DNA from: Geminicoccaceae bacterium | GTDB taxonomy: Bacteria > Pseudomonadota > Alphaproteobacteria > Geminicoccales > Geminicoccaceae | Length of the DNA stretch: 64,000 nt | Reading direction: 5' to 3' | NCBI GenBank assembly: GCA_028279345.1 | Contig: JANQNY010000027.1 | Coordinates: 1-64,000 of the forward strand | Shown here: positions 28,770 to 39,610 of the stretch, one piece after another | Layout of the letters: each line of letters starts with the position of its first letter | Numbering within the stretch: position 1 is the first letter of the stretch | Made by a program: the position numbers and the translations under genes | Notes under the pieces: generated by a model | What the model was told of the DNA's origin: nothing | Database searches by the model: none | The model's input: only the letters and a program-made list of their open reading frames with translations

Positions 28770-29280
28770 AGGCTCGCGTCCGTACCTGCTCATGCAGCCG
28801 TACGAGAACCCAACTCAACGCAGGGTAGAGCGCAATCGTCAATCCGCATTGTGCCACAAGTGGCAACGGGTCGACGAGAACGCCCAAGGATGCTGCCGTG
28901 AACGCGTAACGCACCAGCTCCACGGCCGGCGCCCACACGACAAACAGCGCCCAGATGACGACGAAGGACTTTGCGTAGAAGAACCGATGCCGCGCGACCA
29001 TGACCGCACGACCGAGCAGCAGTGCAACCGAACTGCAGCCCAAGGGCAAGCCACTCAGCACGTCGTAAACGAGGCCTATGGCGAATACCGCCGCATTACT
29101 CATGAGATCCGGGCGATAGACACCCCAGAAGTAGACCGCGCCCAGCGTGAGGAAGGGCGCGATGCCGCCGCCCGCAGGCGCAGGCCGCGGCGTAAGATCG
29201 ATCGTCACCAGCACGAGGGCAAACAGGAGCGGCAGCCCCTCGCGAAGCCTCGTCTCGAGATCGGGGGCGCTCGGTTGCAT
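28756..29280 (-). CDS. mreD: Rod-shape-determining protein MreD
   Basis: Small inner-membrane protein of the elongasome, 174 residues with about five membrane helices. ATG 29280 gives MQPSAPDLETRLREGLP, in line with the position 8 bp after the mreC stop; longer in-frame readings would lie inside mreC. MreD motifs include GLVYDVLSGLPLGCSSV. It overlaps mrdA by 14 bp. Confidence 0.88.
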   Translation of the reverse strand: MQPSAPDLETRLREGLPLLFALVLVTIDLTPRPAPAGGGIAPFLTLGAVYFWGVYRPDLMSNAAVFAIGLVYDVLSGLPLGCSSVALLLGRAVMVARHRFFYAKSFVVIWALFVVWAPAVELVRYAFTAASLGVLVDPLPLVAQCGLTIALYPALSWVLVRLHEQVRTRAYAEP

Positions 29281-29288
29281 GGCGCCGC

Positions 29289-30176
29289 TCAGCGTCGTGC
29301 CGTAGCGCGGCCGTCCGCGGCGTTGTTGCGCGGCTCCTCGAGCGGCTTGGCGCGGACGAGCCGCACGTGGTGCAGCTCTCCCCAATCGACCGTCGGCTGG
29401 ACGCGGAGCATGTCGTCGTCGCCCTTTACGACTGTACCTACGGCGATGCCGGCCGGAAGCACACCTGCCGCTCCCGAGGTGACCACCCGGTCACCGATGC
29501 CCACCTGCGGCGTCAACGGCAGGAAATCGAGCCGCGGCGTGGGCCCGTTGTCGCCCGTCAGGATCGCCGGATCCCGAGCTGGCAGGACTAGCACGGGGAC
29601 GCGGCTGTTGAGGTCGGTCAACAGCAACAGCCGCGCGCTGTTCCGGCCGACGTCGACGACCCGGCCCGCCAAGCCGCCCGAACCGAGCGCCGCCATCCCT
29701 TCGTCGATCTCTTGCGCTGCACCGGCGTCGATGAGCCGCGTGTGGACGAACGGTGAGCGGCTGTCGGCGACGACGCGCGCCGTCCGCGTAATCGGCCGCG
29801 GTTGGCGGCGCTGGGCATTAAGGACGTCGCGTAGGGCGGCGTTCTCGACCTCCAGCCGGGTGGCCGCCGCCTGCCAGGTCAACAACCGCTCGACCTGCGC
29901 GCGTAACCGCTCGTTCTCTTCGGCCAGCGCGAATTGCGTTCCGACCCAATCCAGGCCGTCGTCGATCGCGGCGTTGGGACGGGCGATCACCGCCATGACC
30001 GGCACCAGGGCGTCGCGAACCGTGTGGCCAACCTGTGCGATCAGGCCCACTTCAGCACGGCTGAAGACGACGAGCAGCAGGGCGACCCCCACTAGGCCAC
30101 CGAAGCTCGCACGCTCGACCCAACTTCTGGGCGGCACCAAGCCGACGGCGAACGAGGCACGACGCAGTCGGATCAC
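29289..30176 (-). CDS. mreC: Rod-shape-determining protein MreC
   Basis: Bitopic periplasmic scaffold that activates PBP2/RodA, 295 residues. A GTG start at 30176 has GGAGAG just upstream. One membrane helix (GLVGVALLLVVFSRA) is followed by a coiled coil around EENERLRAQVERLL and the beta-rich MreC core (SRVPVLVLPARD, GIGDRVVTSGAAGVLPAGI). It is separated from mreB by about 110 bp that contain two inverted repeats, unlike the overlapped genes downstream. Confidence 0.92.
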   Translation of the reverse strand: MIRLRRASFAVGLVPPRSWVERASFGGLVGVALLLVVFSRAEVGLIAQVGHTVRDALVPVMAVIARPNAAIDDGLDWVGTQFALAEENERLRAQVERLLTWQAAATRLEVENAALRDVLNAQRRQPRPITRTARVVADSRSPFVHTRLIDAGAAQEIDEGMAALGSGGLAGRVVDVGRNSARLLLLTDLNSRVPVLVLPARDPAILTGDNGPTPRLDFLPLTPQVGIGDRVVTSGAAGVLPAGIAVGTVVKGDDDMLRVQPTVDWGELHHVRLVRAKPLEEPRNNAADGRATARR

Positions 30177-30195
30177 GCAACTCTCCGTCGAGTCC

Positions 30196-30215
30196 AGCCG
30201 ACCGCGCGGTCGGCT
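30196..30215. repeat. 20-bp perfect palindrome upstream of mreC
   Basis: The sequence from 30196 to 30215 is its own reverse complement (half-site AGCCGACCGC). It sits 20 bp before the mreC GTG on the minus strand. It may be a regulator site or a small RNA hairpin. Confidence 0.55.
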
Positions 30216-30233
30216 ACGGCGGACCTTGTTGCC

Positions 30234-30280
30234 CGACGACGGTTAAGAGGTGTTCAACAGAACCCTAAAAACCGTCGTCG
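30234..30280 (-). terminator. Hairpin between mreB and mreC
   Basis: An 11-bp perfect inverted repeat (arms 30234-30244 CGACGACGGTT and 30270-30280 AACCGTCGTCG) with a 25-base loop begins 6 bp after the mreB stop on the minus strand. The loop is large and no U-run follows. A partial terminator or processing site that keeps mreB expression above mreCD would fit. Confidence 0.4.
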
Positions 30281-30285
30281 CATTC

Positions 30286-31347
<1,062 letters not shown>

Positions 31348-31348
31348 T

Positions 31349-31386
31349 CAAAAACACGCGGAGCCGCGCGTGTTGCGCGGCTCCGC
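31349..31386 (-). terminator. Rho-independent terminator of leuA
   Basis: On the minus strand a perfect 12-bp GC stem (arms 31358-31369 and 31375-31386, GCGGAGCCGCGC type) with a 5-base loop is followed by GTGTTTTTG. It lies about 46 bp after the leuA stop and separates leuA from mreB. Confidence 0.8.
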
Positions 31387-31431
31387 TTTCTAGTACAGCG
31401 CGAACCTGAACGCGACGACCGGTTTTGTCGA

Positions 31432-32982
31432 TCACGCCGATAACGCGTGTGGTGCGGTCCGATCGCGCTTCACCAAGAGCTTGTTGAGGGCGCCCAGATA
31501 GGCCCTGGCTGAGGCGACCAGCGTATCGGTGTCGGCCGACATGCCCGCAACCGCAGTGCCGTTCTCCTCGAGCCGAACGGTCACGACCGCCTGGGCGTCG
31601 GTTCCTTCGGTGACCGCGTTGATCTGAAAGAGGAGCAGCTTCGCGTCGTGTGGCACGAGCGCGCGAATGGCCTTGAACGTCGCGTCGACCGGGCCGTCGC
31701 CCTCAGCCTCGGTCGCGCGTCGCTCGCCGTCGACATCGAGCGCGAGGCTGGCGCGCGGCTTGATCTCGGAGCCGCAGCGAACTTCGAGCGAGACGAACTT
31801 GACGTGCTGATCGGCAGCGGCGATCTGGTCGTCGACGAGCGCCACGATGTCGTCGTCGAAAACCTCCTTCTTCTTGTCGGCGAGCGCCTTGAACCGCACG
31901 AAGGCGTCGTTCAACGCGTTGTCGCCGATATCGTAGCCGAGTTCCTCGAGCTTCTTGCGGAACGCGTGGCGACCCGAAAGCTTGCCCATCACCAGCGTCG
32001 AACGGCTGAGACCGATGTCTTCCGGGCGCATGATCTCGTAGGTCTCAGCGTCCTTGAGCATCCCGTCCTGGTGAATGCCGCTTTCGTGGGCGAAAGCGTT
32101 CTTGCCGACAATCGCCTTGTTGGGCTGGACGGCGAATCCAGTCGACGCGCTCACCTGCCGCGACAGGCTCATGATATGACGGGTGTCCAAGCCGAGCGCG
32201 TGCGGCAGGCGGTCCTGGCGGGTCCGAACCGCCATCACGATTTCCTCAAGCGCCGCATTGCCGGCCCGCTCGCCGATCCCGTTGACGGTGCATTCGATCT
32301 GCCGGGCACCGGCTTCGATCGCCCGCAGGCTGTTCGCCACGGCGAGGCCGAGGTCATTGTGGCAATGCACCGAGATCACCGCGCGATCGATGTTCGGAAC
32401 GCGGTTACGGATCATGCGGATGAGGTCCGCGAACTCCTCGGGATGCGCGTAGCCGACCGTGTCAGGGATGTTGATGGTCGTTGCACCGGCGGTGATCGCC
32501 GCTTCGATGCAGCGCATCAGGAAGTCGTGCTCGCTGCGCGACCCGTCCTCGCAGCTCCACTCGACGTCGTCGGTATGGCGGCGCGCCCGCGTCACGCTGG
32601 CGACGACGCGTTCGAGAACTTCGTCCGGCTCCATCTGCAGCTTGACCCGCATGTGCAGCGGGCTCGTGGAGATGAAGGTATGGATGCGTTTGCGCTCGGC
32701 GGGCACGAGCGCCTCGGCCGCGCGGTCGATGTCGGCGTCGTGCGCGCGAGCGAGTGAGCAGACAACGGAGTGACGGCAAATCTTCGCGATTTCACGCACG
32801 GCCTCGAAGTCGCCGTCCGAGGAGATCGCAAAACCCGCCTCGATGACGTCGACCTTCATCTGGTCGAGCATCTCGGCGATGCGGCACTTCTCGGAGACGG
32901 TCATCGAGGCGCCTGGCGATTGCTCGCCGTCGCGCAGCGTCGTGTCGAAGATGATCAAGCGGTCTGGATCGGTCATATCCAA
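31432..32982 (-). CDS. leuA: 2-isopropylmalate synthase
   Basis: First committed step of leucine synthesis: 2-oxoisovalerate plus acetyl-CoA. It is 516 residues long, full size, including the C-terminal regulatory dimer domain that binds leucine. N-terminal HMGL-type catalytic motif is FDTTLRDGEQSPGASM; metal ligands are in VHCHNDLGLAVANS. The start may be ATG 32982 or 32976. It is transcribed alone, with a hairpin in its leader and a terminator behind it. Confidence 0.94.
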   Translation of the reverse strand: MDMTDPDRLIIFDTTLRDGEQSPGASMTVSEKCRIAEMLDQMKVDVIEAGFAISSDGDFEAVREIAKICRHSVVCSLARAHDADIDRAAEALVPAERKRIHTFISTSPLHMRVKLQMEPDEVLERVVASVTRARRHTDDVEWSCEDGSRSEHDFLMRCIEAAITAGATTINIPDTVGYAHPEEFADLIRMIRNRVPNIDRAVISVHCHNDLGLAVANSLRAIEAGARQIECTVNGIGERAGNAALEEIVMAVRTRQDRLPHALGLDTRHIMSLSRQVSASTGFAVQPNKAIVGKNAFAHESGIHQDGMLKDAETYEIMRPEDIGLSRSTLVMGKLSGRHAFRKKLEELGYDIGDNALNDAFVRFKALADKKKEVFDDDIVALVDDQIAAADQHVKFVSLEVRCGSEIKPRASLALDVDGERRATEAEGDGPVDATFKAIRALVPHDAKLLLFQINAVTEGTDAQAVVTVRLEENGTAVAGMSADTDTLVASARAYLGALNKLLVKRDRTAPHALSA

Positions 32983-33410
32983 GGCTTTCGCTGAAAGTCG
33001 ATGGATCTGCGTCGGCGCCCCTGAACCCGAGCTCGTAAGAGCCAGCGTGCTCAGGGGCAGCTAAGTCGAAGCAGACCGAGCGAAAGCGTCGCCGATGCGG
33101 CGAACCCACAATACCGGAACGGCCCGCCTGGCGCAGGCCATGTCGTCTCGGCGAAGGTGCAGGCAAGCGCCATCTGGCCCCGCGGTCTGTGGTGCGGCTC
33201 ATCCCCTGCCGCATAGAAACCAAAACCAACAGTTTCGTAAAGGGGCCGCGTCGCGCTCGACCTCGGGCGCCCCAACCCTGGCGAAAACCGGGCTGGGGCG
33301 CACCAGTGTATCTCAAGCTTTTGTTTAAATTTGTTCATTATTCTCAAACCTAGTCTACGTTCACGTCTGCTGACGTTATCGGCGCACAAACTCACATCAG
33401 GAGGACAACC
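32983..33410. other. Intergenic region between divergent leuA and the secreted-protein gene
   Basis: No convincing protein-coding gene. On the minus strand the leuA leader contains a hairpin (33017-33058). A 26-codon reading frame starting ATGGCCTGC and ending in TAG directly before that hairpin has no Leu-codon run, so it is not an obvious attenuator peptide. On the plus strand the AT-rich stretch 33310-33360 is the likely promoter area of the gene at 33411, which has AGGAGGA as its ribosome-binding site. Confidence 0.5.
33017..33058 (-). promoter_or_regulatory. Hairpin in the leuA leader
   Basis: Arms GCCCCTGA (33017-33024) and TCAGGGGC (33051-33058) pair perfectly, and the loop contains a nested GAGC/GCTC pairing. 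It ends 35 bp before the leuA start on the minus strand. It could be an attenuator, a former terminator or mere chance; no T-run follows. Confidence 0.3.
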
Positions 33411-34064
33411 ATGCGCTTCGTTCTTGCGGGCGTGCTCGTTGCTGGTCTCGCCGCCACGTCTTCGCAGGCGCGCGTCATCGAGGATTTCGAGGGCTTGCCC
33501 TCGACCGGCGATCTCAACGGCAGCGCGGTCCTCGACGGGCTGATGAGCGTCAGCTCGCCAACCAACGTGCTCCGCGTGTACGACACGAGCGGCACCGGCG
33601 GGGCGGACGGCGACCTCGAATATGCCGACAGCGGTCAGGCGCTGATCCTGCAGAGACCCCGCCGCAACGCTGCGACCGATCGGCCGAACGACGACGCCAA
33701 CGGTGGCACCGTGCGCTTCGACGTCACGGCGGGCGTGCTCGACGTGATCTCTCTCACGCTGTTCGATTTCGAGCGGAACGAGCGGGCCAGCTTCACGAGC
33801 GACAAGGGCGAAATCGGAACGATCGTCGGCACGGCGCTCGAGCGCTCGGGGGCCAACCAGAACGCCAGCTCGACCTTCGTCGTCGACTTCGCGTCCCTGG
33901 CCAATCCGGAGAACGCGCTCGGCATCTCCTGGCTGCGGATCAACACCGATGCCTCGACGGCCTTCGACAACCTTGTCGCCACGCCGATCCCCGGGGCCGC
34001 CCTCCTGCTGGCGAGCGGCATCGCTGCCCTCGGTGTGGCGCGTCGCCGACGTCTCGCCTCCTGA
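33411..34064 (+). CDS. Secreted protein with VPLPA/PEP-CTERM-type sorting tail
   Basis: A 217-residue protein of unknown function. Signal peptide MRFVLAGVLVAGLAATSSQA is followed by a beta-rich Gly/Asp/Ser-rich body (including VIEDFEGLPSTGDL). The tail is TPIPGAALLLASGIAALG followed by VARRRR, the sorting-signal layout of the exosortase substrate family. AGGAGGA lies 7 bases before the ATG. It is not similar in its body to the other such protein at 12645. A terminator follows. Confidence 0.72.
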   Translation: MRFVLAGVLVAGLAATSSQARVIEDFEGLPSTGDLNGSAVLDGLMSVSSPTNVLRVYDTSGTGGADGDLEYADSGQALILQRPRRNAATDRPNDDANGGTVRFDVTAGVLDVISLTLFDFERNERASFTSDKGEIGTIVGTALERSGANQNASSTFVVDFASLANPENALGISWLRINTDASTAFDNLVATPIPGAALLLASGIAALGVARRRRLAS

Positions 34065-34086
34065 ACACCGCGACATAGCTCCCGGA

Positions 34087-34130
34087 CGAGGTGCGCCGCC
34101 AGCGTTTCGGCGGCGCACCTCGCTGTTCTA
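34087..34130 (+). terminator. Terminator after the second VPLPA-CTERM gene
   Basis: A perfect 14-bp inverted repeat (34087-34100 with 34109-34122, arms CGAGGTGCGCCGCC type) with an 8-base loop is followed by CTGTTCTAAG. It starts 22 bp after the stop at 34064. Confidence 0.7.
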
Positions 34131-34360
34131 AGCGCTTCGGGCGCATCACGCCCAGCCAGCCCATCGCGTCCGCGGCAGCCACCCAGCCTCACCGCAGACC
34201 ACCTCTCCGCTGATCGCCGCCCCATTTGCAGCCGATCCGCCGGCATCCCACCCCGCACTGGACCATTGCGGCAGGCGCGCTCCATGGCGCTCATCGAGGT
34301 TCGTATCGTATGAACGGGCCGCGCCGGCGACACGGCGTCGTCGATCGGGAGGAACCGTTG

Positions 34361-35398
34361 ATGCAGCGAAGGAACTGGGTGGCCGGAATTGCCGTCGCCA
34401 TCTGCTTGGCAGCGAGCGTCGGCTCGGCGAACGCCCAGGAGCACGTTTTTCGGCTCCACCACTTTCTCTCACCGCGCGCACCGGCGCATACCGCCATGCT
34501 GGAACCCTGGGCGCGCCAAGTGGAGGCGAACGCCGGCGGCAGCGTCAGCATCGAGATCTTCCCGTCGATGTCCCTCGGCGGCAAGCCGCCCGAGCTGATC
34601 CGCCAGGCCCGCGACGGCGTCGTGGACATCATCTGGACCGTGAACGGCTACACGCCGGGTCTCTTTCCACGCACCGAGGTCTTCGAGCTGCCCACCGTGT
34701 TCTTGAACAACGCGCGGGCGGCCAATCTCGCCATGTACGACATGTTCGAAAGCCATCTGGCCGACGACTATGACGGCCTCAAGGTGATGTTCCTGCATGT
34801 CCACGCCGGTCAGGCGCTGCATACGGTCGATGAAGCGGTCCGCACACCGGGGGATATGACCGGCATGAAGTTGCGGACACCGACGCGCACCGGCGCCTGG
34901 GCCATCGAGGCCTTGGACGCCAGCCCCGTCGCGATGCCGGTCCCCGACCTACCTCAAGCCCTGGCGCGCCAAGTGGTGGACGGCGCCCTGATCCCCTTTG
35001 AGATCATTCCGCCGCTGAAGCTCCAGGACCAGACGCAGTACCAGATCGAGGGCGCGGACGGCTGGCGCTTCGGCACGACGAGCTTCCAGGTGTCGATGAA
35101 CCGCGCGCGCTGGGATGCGTTGCCGGCCGACGTTCAGCAGGCCTTTCTCGACGCCTCAGGGCCGAACTGGTGGGCCGAAGTCGGCGAGATCTGGGAGGAC
35201 AATGACGAGATGGGCATCGCCTTAGCGACCGACGCCGGCAACGAGCACATCGTCTTGACCGAAGAGGAGACGACCGCCTTCGCCGAGGTGTTGGAGCCCG
35301 TTGCTCAACGTTGGATCGACGATAGCACGGCGGGCGGCATTGATGGCCAAGCCTTGGTCGACCGTGCGCGGGCGTTGATCACGAAACACAGCAACTGA
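34361..35398 (+). CDS. dctP: TRAP transporter substrate-binding protein (DctP family)
   Basis: Periplasmic binding protein of a tripartite ATP-independent transporter, 345 residues. ATG 34361 is chosen because GGGAGGA lies just upstream and a signal peptide follows (MQRRNWVAGIAVAICLAASVGSANA split over the N-terminal 24 residues). The family pattern SLGGKPPELIRQARDGVVDI and MKLRTPTRTGAWAIEAL (Arg that binds the carboxylate) is visible. The ligand is an organic acid, exact identity unknown. The dctQ gene starts 4 bp later. Confidence 0.87.
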   Translation: MQRRNWVAGIAVAICLAASVGSANAQEHVFRLHHFLSPRAPAHTAMLEPWARQVEANAGGSVSIEIFPSMSLGGKPPELIRQARDGVVDIIWTVNGYTPGLFPRTEVFELPTVFLNNARAANLAMYDMFESHLADDYDGLKVMFLHVHAGQALHTVDEAVRTPGDMTGMKLRTPTRTGAWAIEALDASPVAMPVPDLPQALARQVVDGALIPFEIIPPLKLQDQTQYQIEGADGWRFGTTSFQVSMNRARWDALPADVQQAFLDASGPNWWAEVGEIWEDNDEMGIALATDAGNEHIVLTEEETTAFAEVLEPVAQRWIDDSTAGGIDGQALVDRARALITKHSN

Positions 35399-35401
35399 GC
35401 A

Positions 35402-35905
35402 GTGGCGCAGAGCGCTCGCCGCGGTGGTGCGCGCCTCGTCGAGCGGCTCGTGACCTGGTGGGCGCTCGTCGGCGGCGCCGTGCTGCTTGCGCTTATTGCC
35501 ATGAGCGTCTGGTCGGTCCTTGGCGGCGTTTTGCTCGGCGCCCCTTTCGCTGGCGATTTCGAGCTCATGCAGATGGGGATCGCGATCGCCGCCTTCGCCT
35601 TTCTGCCCTACAGCCAGCTGACCGGCGCCAACGTCACGGCGGACATTTTCACCATGCGGGCATCACCGCGGGCCGTAGCGTGGATGGCGGTCGGTGGCGC
35701 CGCGGTGGCCCTGGGCTTCAGCCTCCTCTTGCTCTGGCGCATGAGCGCCGGTCTCGAAGACTACCGCCGCTATGAAGAGACCACGACGATCCTCCAGATC
35801 CCGCACTGGATAGCCTTCGTGCCGATCCTGGCGTCGCTCGTCCTGCTCGCAGCGGCTTCCTTGGTGACGCTCGCGGAGAGCCTGCGGGGAACCGAGGGCC
35901 GATGA
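35402..35905 (+). CDS. dctQ: TRAP transporter small permease (DctQ family)
   Basis: Small membrane subunit of the TRAP transporter, 167 residues with four membrane helices. It starts at GTG 35402, just behind the dctP stop, and ends overlapping dctM by 4 bp. The segment SQLTGANVTADIF is typical of DctQ. It couples the large permease to the binding protein. Confidence 0.85.
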   Translation: MAQSARRGGARLVERLVTWWALVGGAVLLALIAMSVWSVLGGVLLGAPFAGDFELMQMGIAIAAFAFLPYSQLTGANVTADIFTMRASPRAVAWMAVGGAAVALGFSLLLLWRMSAGLEDYRRYEETTTILQIPHWIAFVPILASLVLLAAASLVTLAESLRGTEGR

Positions 35906-37254
35906 CGCCACTCGCTGCGGGCGTCGTCGGCCTCGTCCTGCTCGTCCTGTTGATCATCGTCCGCATGCCGATCGCCTACGCGATGATCCTGGTCGGCGGC
36001 GGCGGGATCGTGCTGTTGAACGGCCCTGCCATCTTCTTGAGCCAGCTCAAGACCCTCGCCTACGGCCAGTTCTCAATCTACGACCTGTCCGTCGTGCCGA
36101 TGTTCGTGTTGATGGGCTACCTCTCGACGAAAGCTGGCCTGTCGCGGCGCCTGTTCGGGGCGGCCAGTGCCTGGCTGGGCTGGATGCGCGGCGGCGTCGC
36201 CATGTCGACGGTCGCGGCTTGCGCGGGTTTTGGTGCCGTGTGCGGCTCCTCGCTTGCTACCGCCACGACGATGGGCCAGATCGCCCTGCCGGAGCTGAAG
36301 CGCCTCAACTATTCCGGCGCGCTCGCCACCGGCGCCGTCGCCGCCGGCGGCGTGTTGGGCATCCTGATCCCGCCGTCGGTCGTGCTCGTCATCTACGCCA
36401 TCATCGTCGAAGCCAACATCGTGACGATGTTCAAGGCGGCGCTCCTCCCGGGGCTCGTCGCCGTCGGTCTGTTCATCCTCACCATCGCCATCTATGTGCG
36501 TTTGTTCCCGCGGGCGGGACCGCCCGGCGAACCCATGGCGCCAGCCGAACTACGTGGCGCGACCCTGGGCGTGCTGCCGGTCGTCGTCATCTTCGGCCTT
36601 GTCGTCGGCGGCATCTACGCCGGATGGTTCACGCCAACGCCTGCGGCTGCGATCGGCGTCGCCCTTGTCCTGGCCTATGGCATCGTCACCGGCGAGATCG
36701 GCTGGCAGGACGTGCGCTCGGCGCTGCTCGAGACCGCCGCCACTACGGGCATGATCTACCTCATCCTACTCGGCGCCGAACTCTTCTCGATCTTCATGGC
36801 GCGAGGTGGCGTCCCCCAGGCCGTCGCCGAGTGGATGGCGGCTTCGGCACTGCCGCCGATGGCCATCCTGGTGCTCGTCCTCGTTGCGCTGATCCTGCTC
36901 GGCTGCCTCATGGACTCGCTCTCCATGATCCTGCTCGCCGTGCCCTTCTTCTGGCCGATCCTGGTGGAGCTCAACGGCGGTGATTTCGTCACCGCCAGCG
37001 AAGCCGGCTTCGGCATGACCACGGACGAACTCAAGATCTGGTTCGGCATCCTGGCGCTGGTCGTGGTCGAGCTCGGGCTGATCACGCCGCCCGTAGGTCT
37101 GAACGTCTTCGTCATCTCCTCGCTCGCCAAGGACGTGCCGATGATCGAGACGTTCAAGGGGACCGTACCCTTCGTTGTCGCCGAGCTGCTGCGCGTGGCC
37201 CTGCTCCTCGCGTTCCCGGGGGTCACGCTTTGGCTTACCCGGGTCTTGGTCTGA
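35902..37254 (+). CDS. dctM: TRAP transporter large permease (DctM family)
   Basis: Ion-coupled permease of the IT superfamily, 450 residues with about twelve membrane helices. Characteristic segments are GGVLGILIPPSVVLVIYAI, GLITPPVGLNVFVI and the repeated Gly/Pro hairpins. It overlaps dctQ by 4 bp. Its last 20 bp overlap the convergent prmC end. Confidence 0.9.
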   Translation: MTPLAAGVVGLVLLVLLIIVRMPIAYAMILVGGGGIVLLNGPAIFLSQLKTLAYGQFSIYDLSVVPMFVLMGYLSTKAGLSRRLFGAASAWLGWMRGGVAMSTVAACAGFGAVCGSSLATATTMGQIALPELKRLNYSGALATGAVAAGGVLGILIPPSVVLVIYAIIVEANIVTMFKAALLPGLVAVGLFILTIAIYVRLFPRAGPPGEPMAPAELRGATLGVLPVVVIFGLVVGGIYAGWFTPTPAAAIGVALVLAYGIVTGEIGWQDVRSALLETAATTGMIYLILLGAELFSIFMARGGVPQAVAEWMAASALPPMAILVLVLVALILLGCLMDSLSMILLAVPFFWPILVELNGGDFVTASEAGFGMTTDELKIWFGILALVVVELGLITPPVGLNVFVISSLAKDVPMIETFKGTVPFVVAELLRVALLLAFPGVTLWLTRVLV

Positions 37255-38104
37255 CGGCGAGACAGCGATCGCGTCCACCCAGATCGCGCAACAGCTCAGC
37301 ACGTTCGAAGCCCGCGTTCGCTGCCGCGCGCATGGCCGCTTTGCCCTGCTCGTGGCCGAGCTCGAGGAGCGCTAGCCCGTCCACCGTCAAGTGGTGAGCG
37401 AGCCGGTCGAGGATGTGCCGGTGCGGGTCGAGCCCGTCGCTTCCCCCGTCGAGTGCCATGCGCGGCTCGTGATCGCGCACGTCGACCATCAGTGCATCGA
37501 CCTCGGCGGCCGGGATGTAGGGCGGGTTCGCGAGCACAAGGTCGAAGCGCCCTCCAACCGCGTCGAGCCAGGCGCTTCGCACGAGCAGGCAACGACGTGC
37601 GAGCCCGTGCCTTGCCCGGTTCGAAGTAGCATAGCGAAGCGCGTCACTGCTCCAGTCCACCCCCACGCCCGAAGCCGAGGGGCGCTCGTGGAGCACGGTC
37701 AACAGGAGGCAACCGCTGCCCGTGCCGAGGTCGAGGACGCGGGCTGGGCGCTCTAGCGGGAGGTGGTCGAGCGCCGCCTCGATCATCGTCTCGCTCTCGG
37801 GCCGCGGCACGAGGACGCCCGGCCCTACCTCGAAATCCAGTCCCCAGAATTCCCGGCGACCGGCGACGTAGGCGTAGGGCTCGCCGGCAGCGCGACGCCA
37901 GGCGAAGGCGCGCGCGCGTTCGATCACGTCGGGGTCGACCCAAGTCTCGGGGGCCGTCACGAGCCGGGCTCGATCACAGCCCGAGGCCAACATCACGAGC
38001 CGTTGCGCCTCGCTCCGCGCGCCTGCGCCCATCGACGCTTCGAGCAGCGCCTCCAGGTCACGCACAAGGTCGCCGAGTGTGATCCGGTTAGCCGTGCTCG
38101 GCAC
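37235..38104 (-). CDS. prmC: Peptide chain release factor N5-glutamine methyltransferase
   Basis: SAM-dependent enzyme that methylates the GGQ glutamine of release factors, 289 residues. SAM-binding motif VLDLGTGSGCLLLTV and catalytic NPPY in VLANPPYIPA are intact. N-terminal recognition domain has the usual GEPYAYVAGRREFWG. It is the last gene of hisS-prfA-osmC-prmC, overlapping the osmC-like gene by 17 bp; its substrate PrfA is encoded two genes upstream. Confidence 0.92.
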   Translation of the reverse strand: MPSTANRITLGDLVRDLEALLEASMGAGARSEAQRLVMLASGCDRARLVTAPETWVDPDVIERARAFAWRRAAGEPYAYVAGRREFWGLDFEVGPGVLVPRPESETMIEAALDHLPLERPARVLDLGTGSGCLLLTVLHERPSASGVGVDWSSDALRYATSNRARHGLARRCLLVRSAWLDAVGGRFDLVLANPPYIPAAEVDALMVDVRDHEPRMALDGGSDGLDPHRHILDRLAHHLTVDGLALLELGHEQGKAAMRAAANAGFERAELLRDLGGRDRCLAVRPRPG

Positions 38105-38548
38105 GAATCGTCGGCTCGTGGCGGACCGGGAAATTCACCGAGTTGGCTATGTAGCAGCGCCGCCCGGCCTCGCCGTGCAGCCGCTCCGCCTCGTCGGCAT
38201 CGCCCGCATTGATCGTGACCACGGGCCGCAGAACGACCGAGGTGAAGTGCCCACCATTGGCACCGGCAGTCATCTCGCCGATCGCATCGTCACGGTAACC
38301 GACGACGACGATGCCCGCCTCAGTGGCGAGGTGCAGGAACCAGAGCATGTGGCAGGTGGCGAGCGCAGCGACGAGGAGGTCCTCGGGGTTGTGGCGACGT
38401 GCGTCGCCTAAGAAGGCGGGGTCGGCCGAGGCCTCGATCACCGGCTTGCCGCCGACGATGATCTGATGATCGCGGCCATAGGCCTTGTAGCCGGACGTTC
38501 CGGCGCCGCGATTGCCCGTCCAGACGACCTTCACTGCGTAGCTATGGC

Positions 38549-38552
<4 letters not shown>
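38088..38552 (-). CDS. OsmC-family peroxiredoxin-like protein
   Basis: A 154-residue OsmC-like thiol protein that may reduce organic hydroperoxides. The two conserved Cys are in [17 protein letters not shown] (peroxidatic) and [10 protein letters not shown] (resolving), and the family arrangement [13 protein letters not shown] is clear. It overlaps prfA by 4 bp and prmC by 17 bp, so it is translated as part of the release-factor operon. Confidence 0.85.

Positions 38553-39606
<1,054 letters not shown>

Positions 39607-39610
<4 letters not shown>

Noticed and set aside
32983-33140. 26-codon frame before leuA as an attenuator peptide
   Set aside because: It lacks a run of Leu codons and no start signal is evident, although its stop is right before a hairpin.
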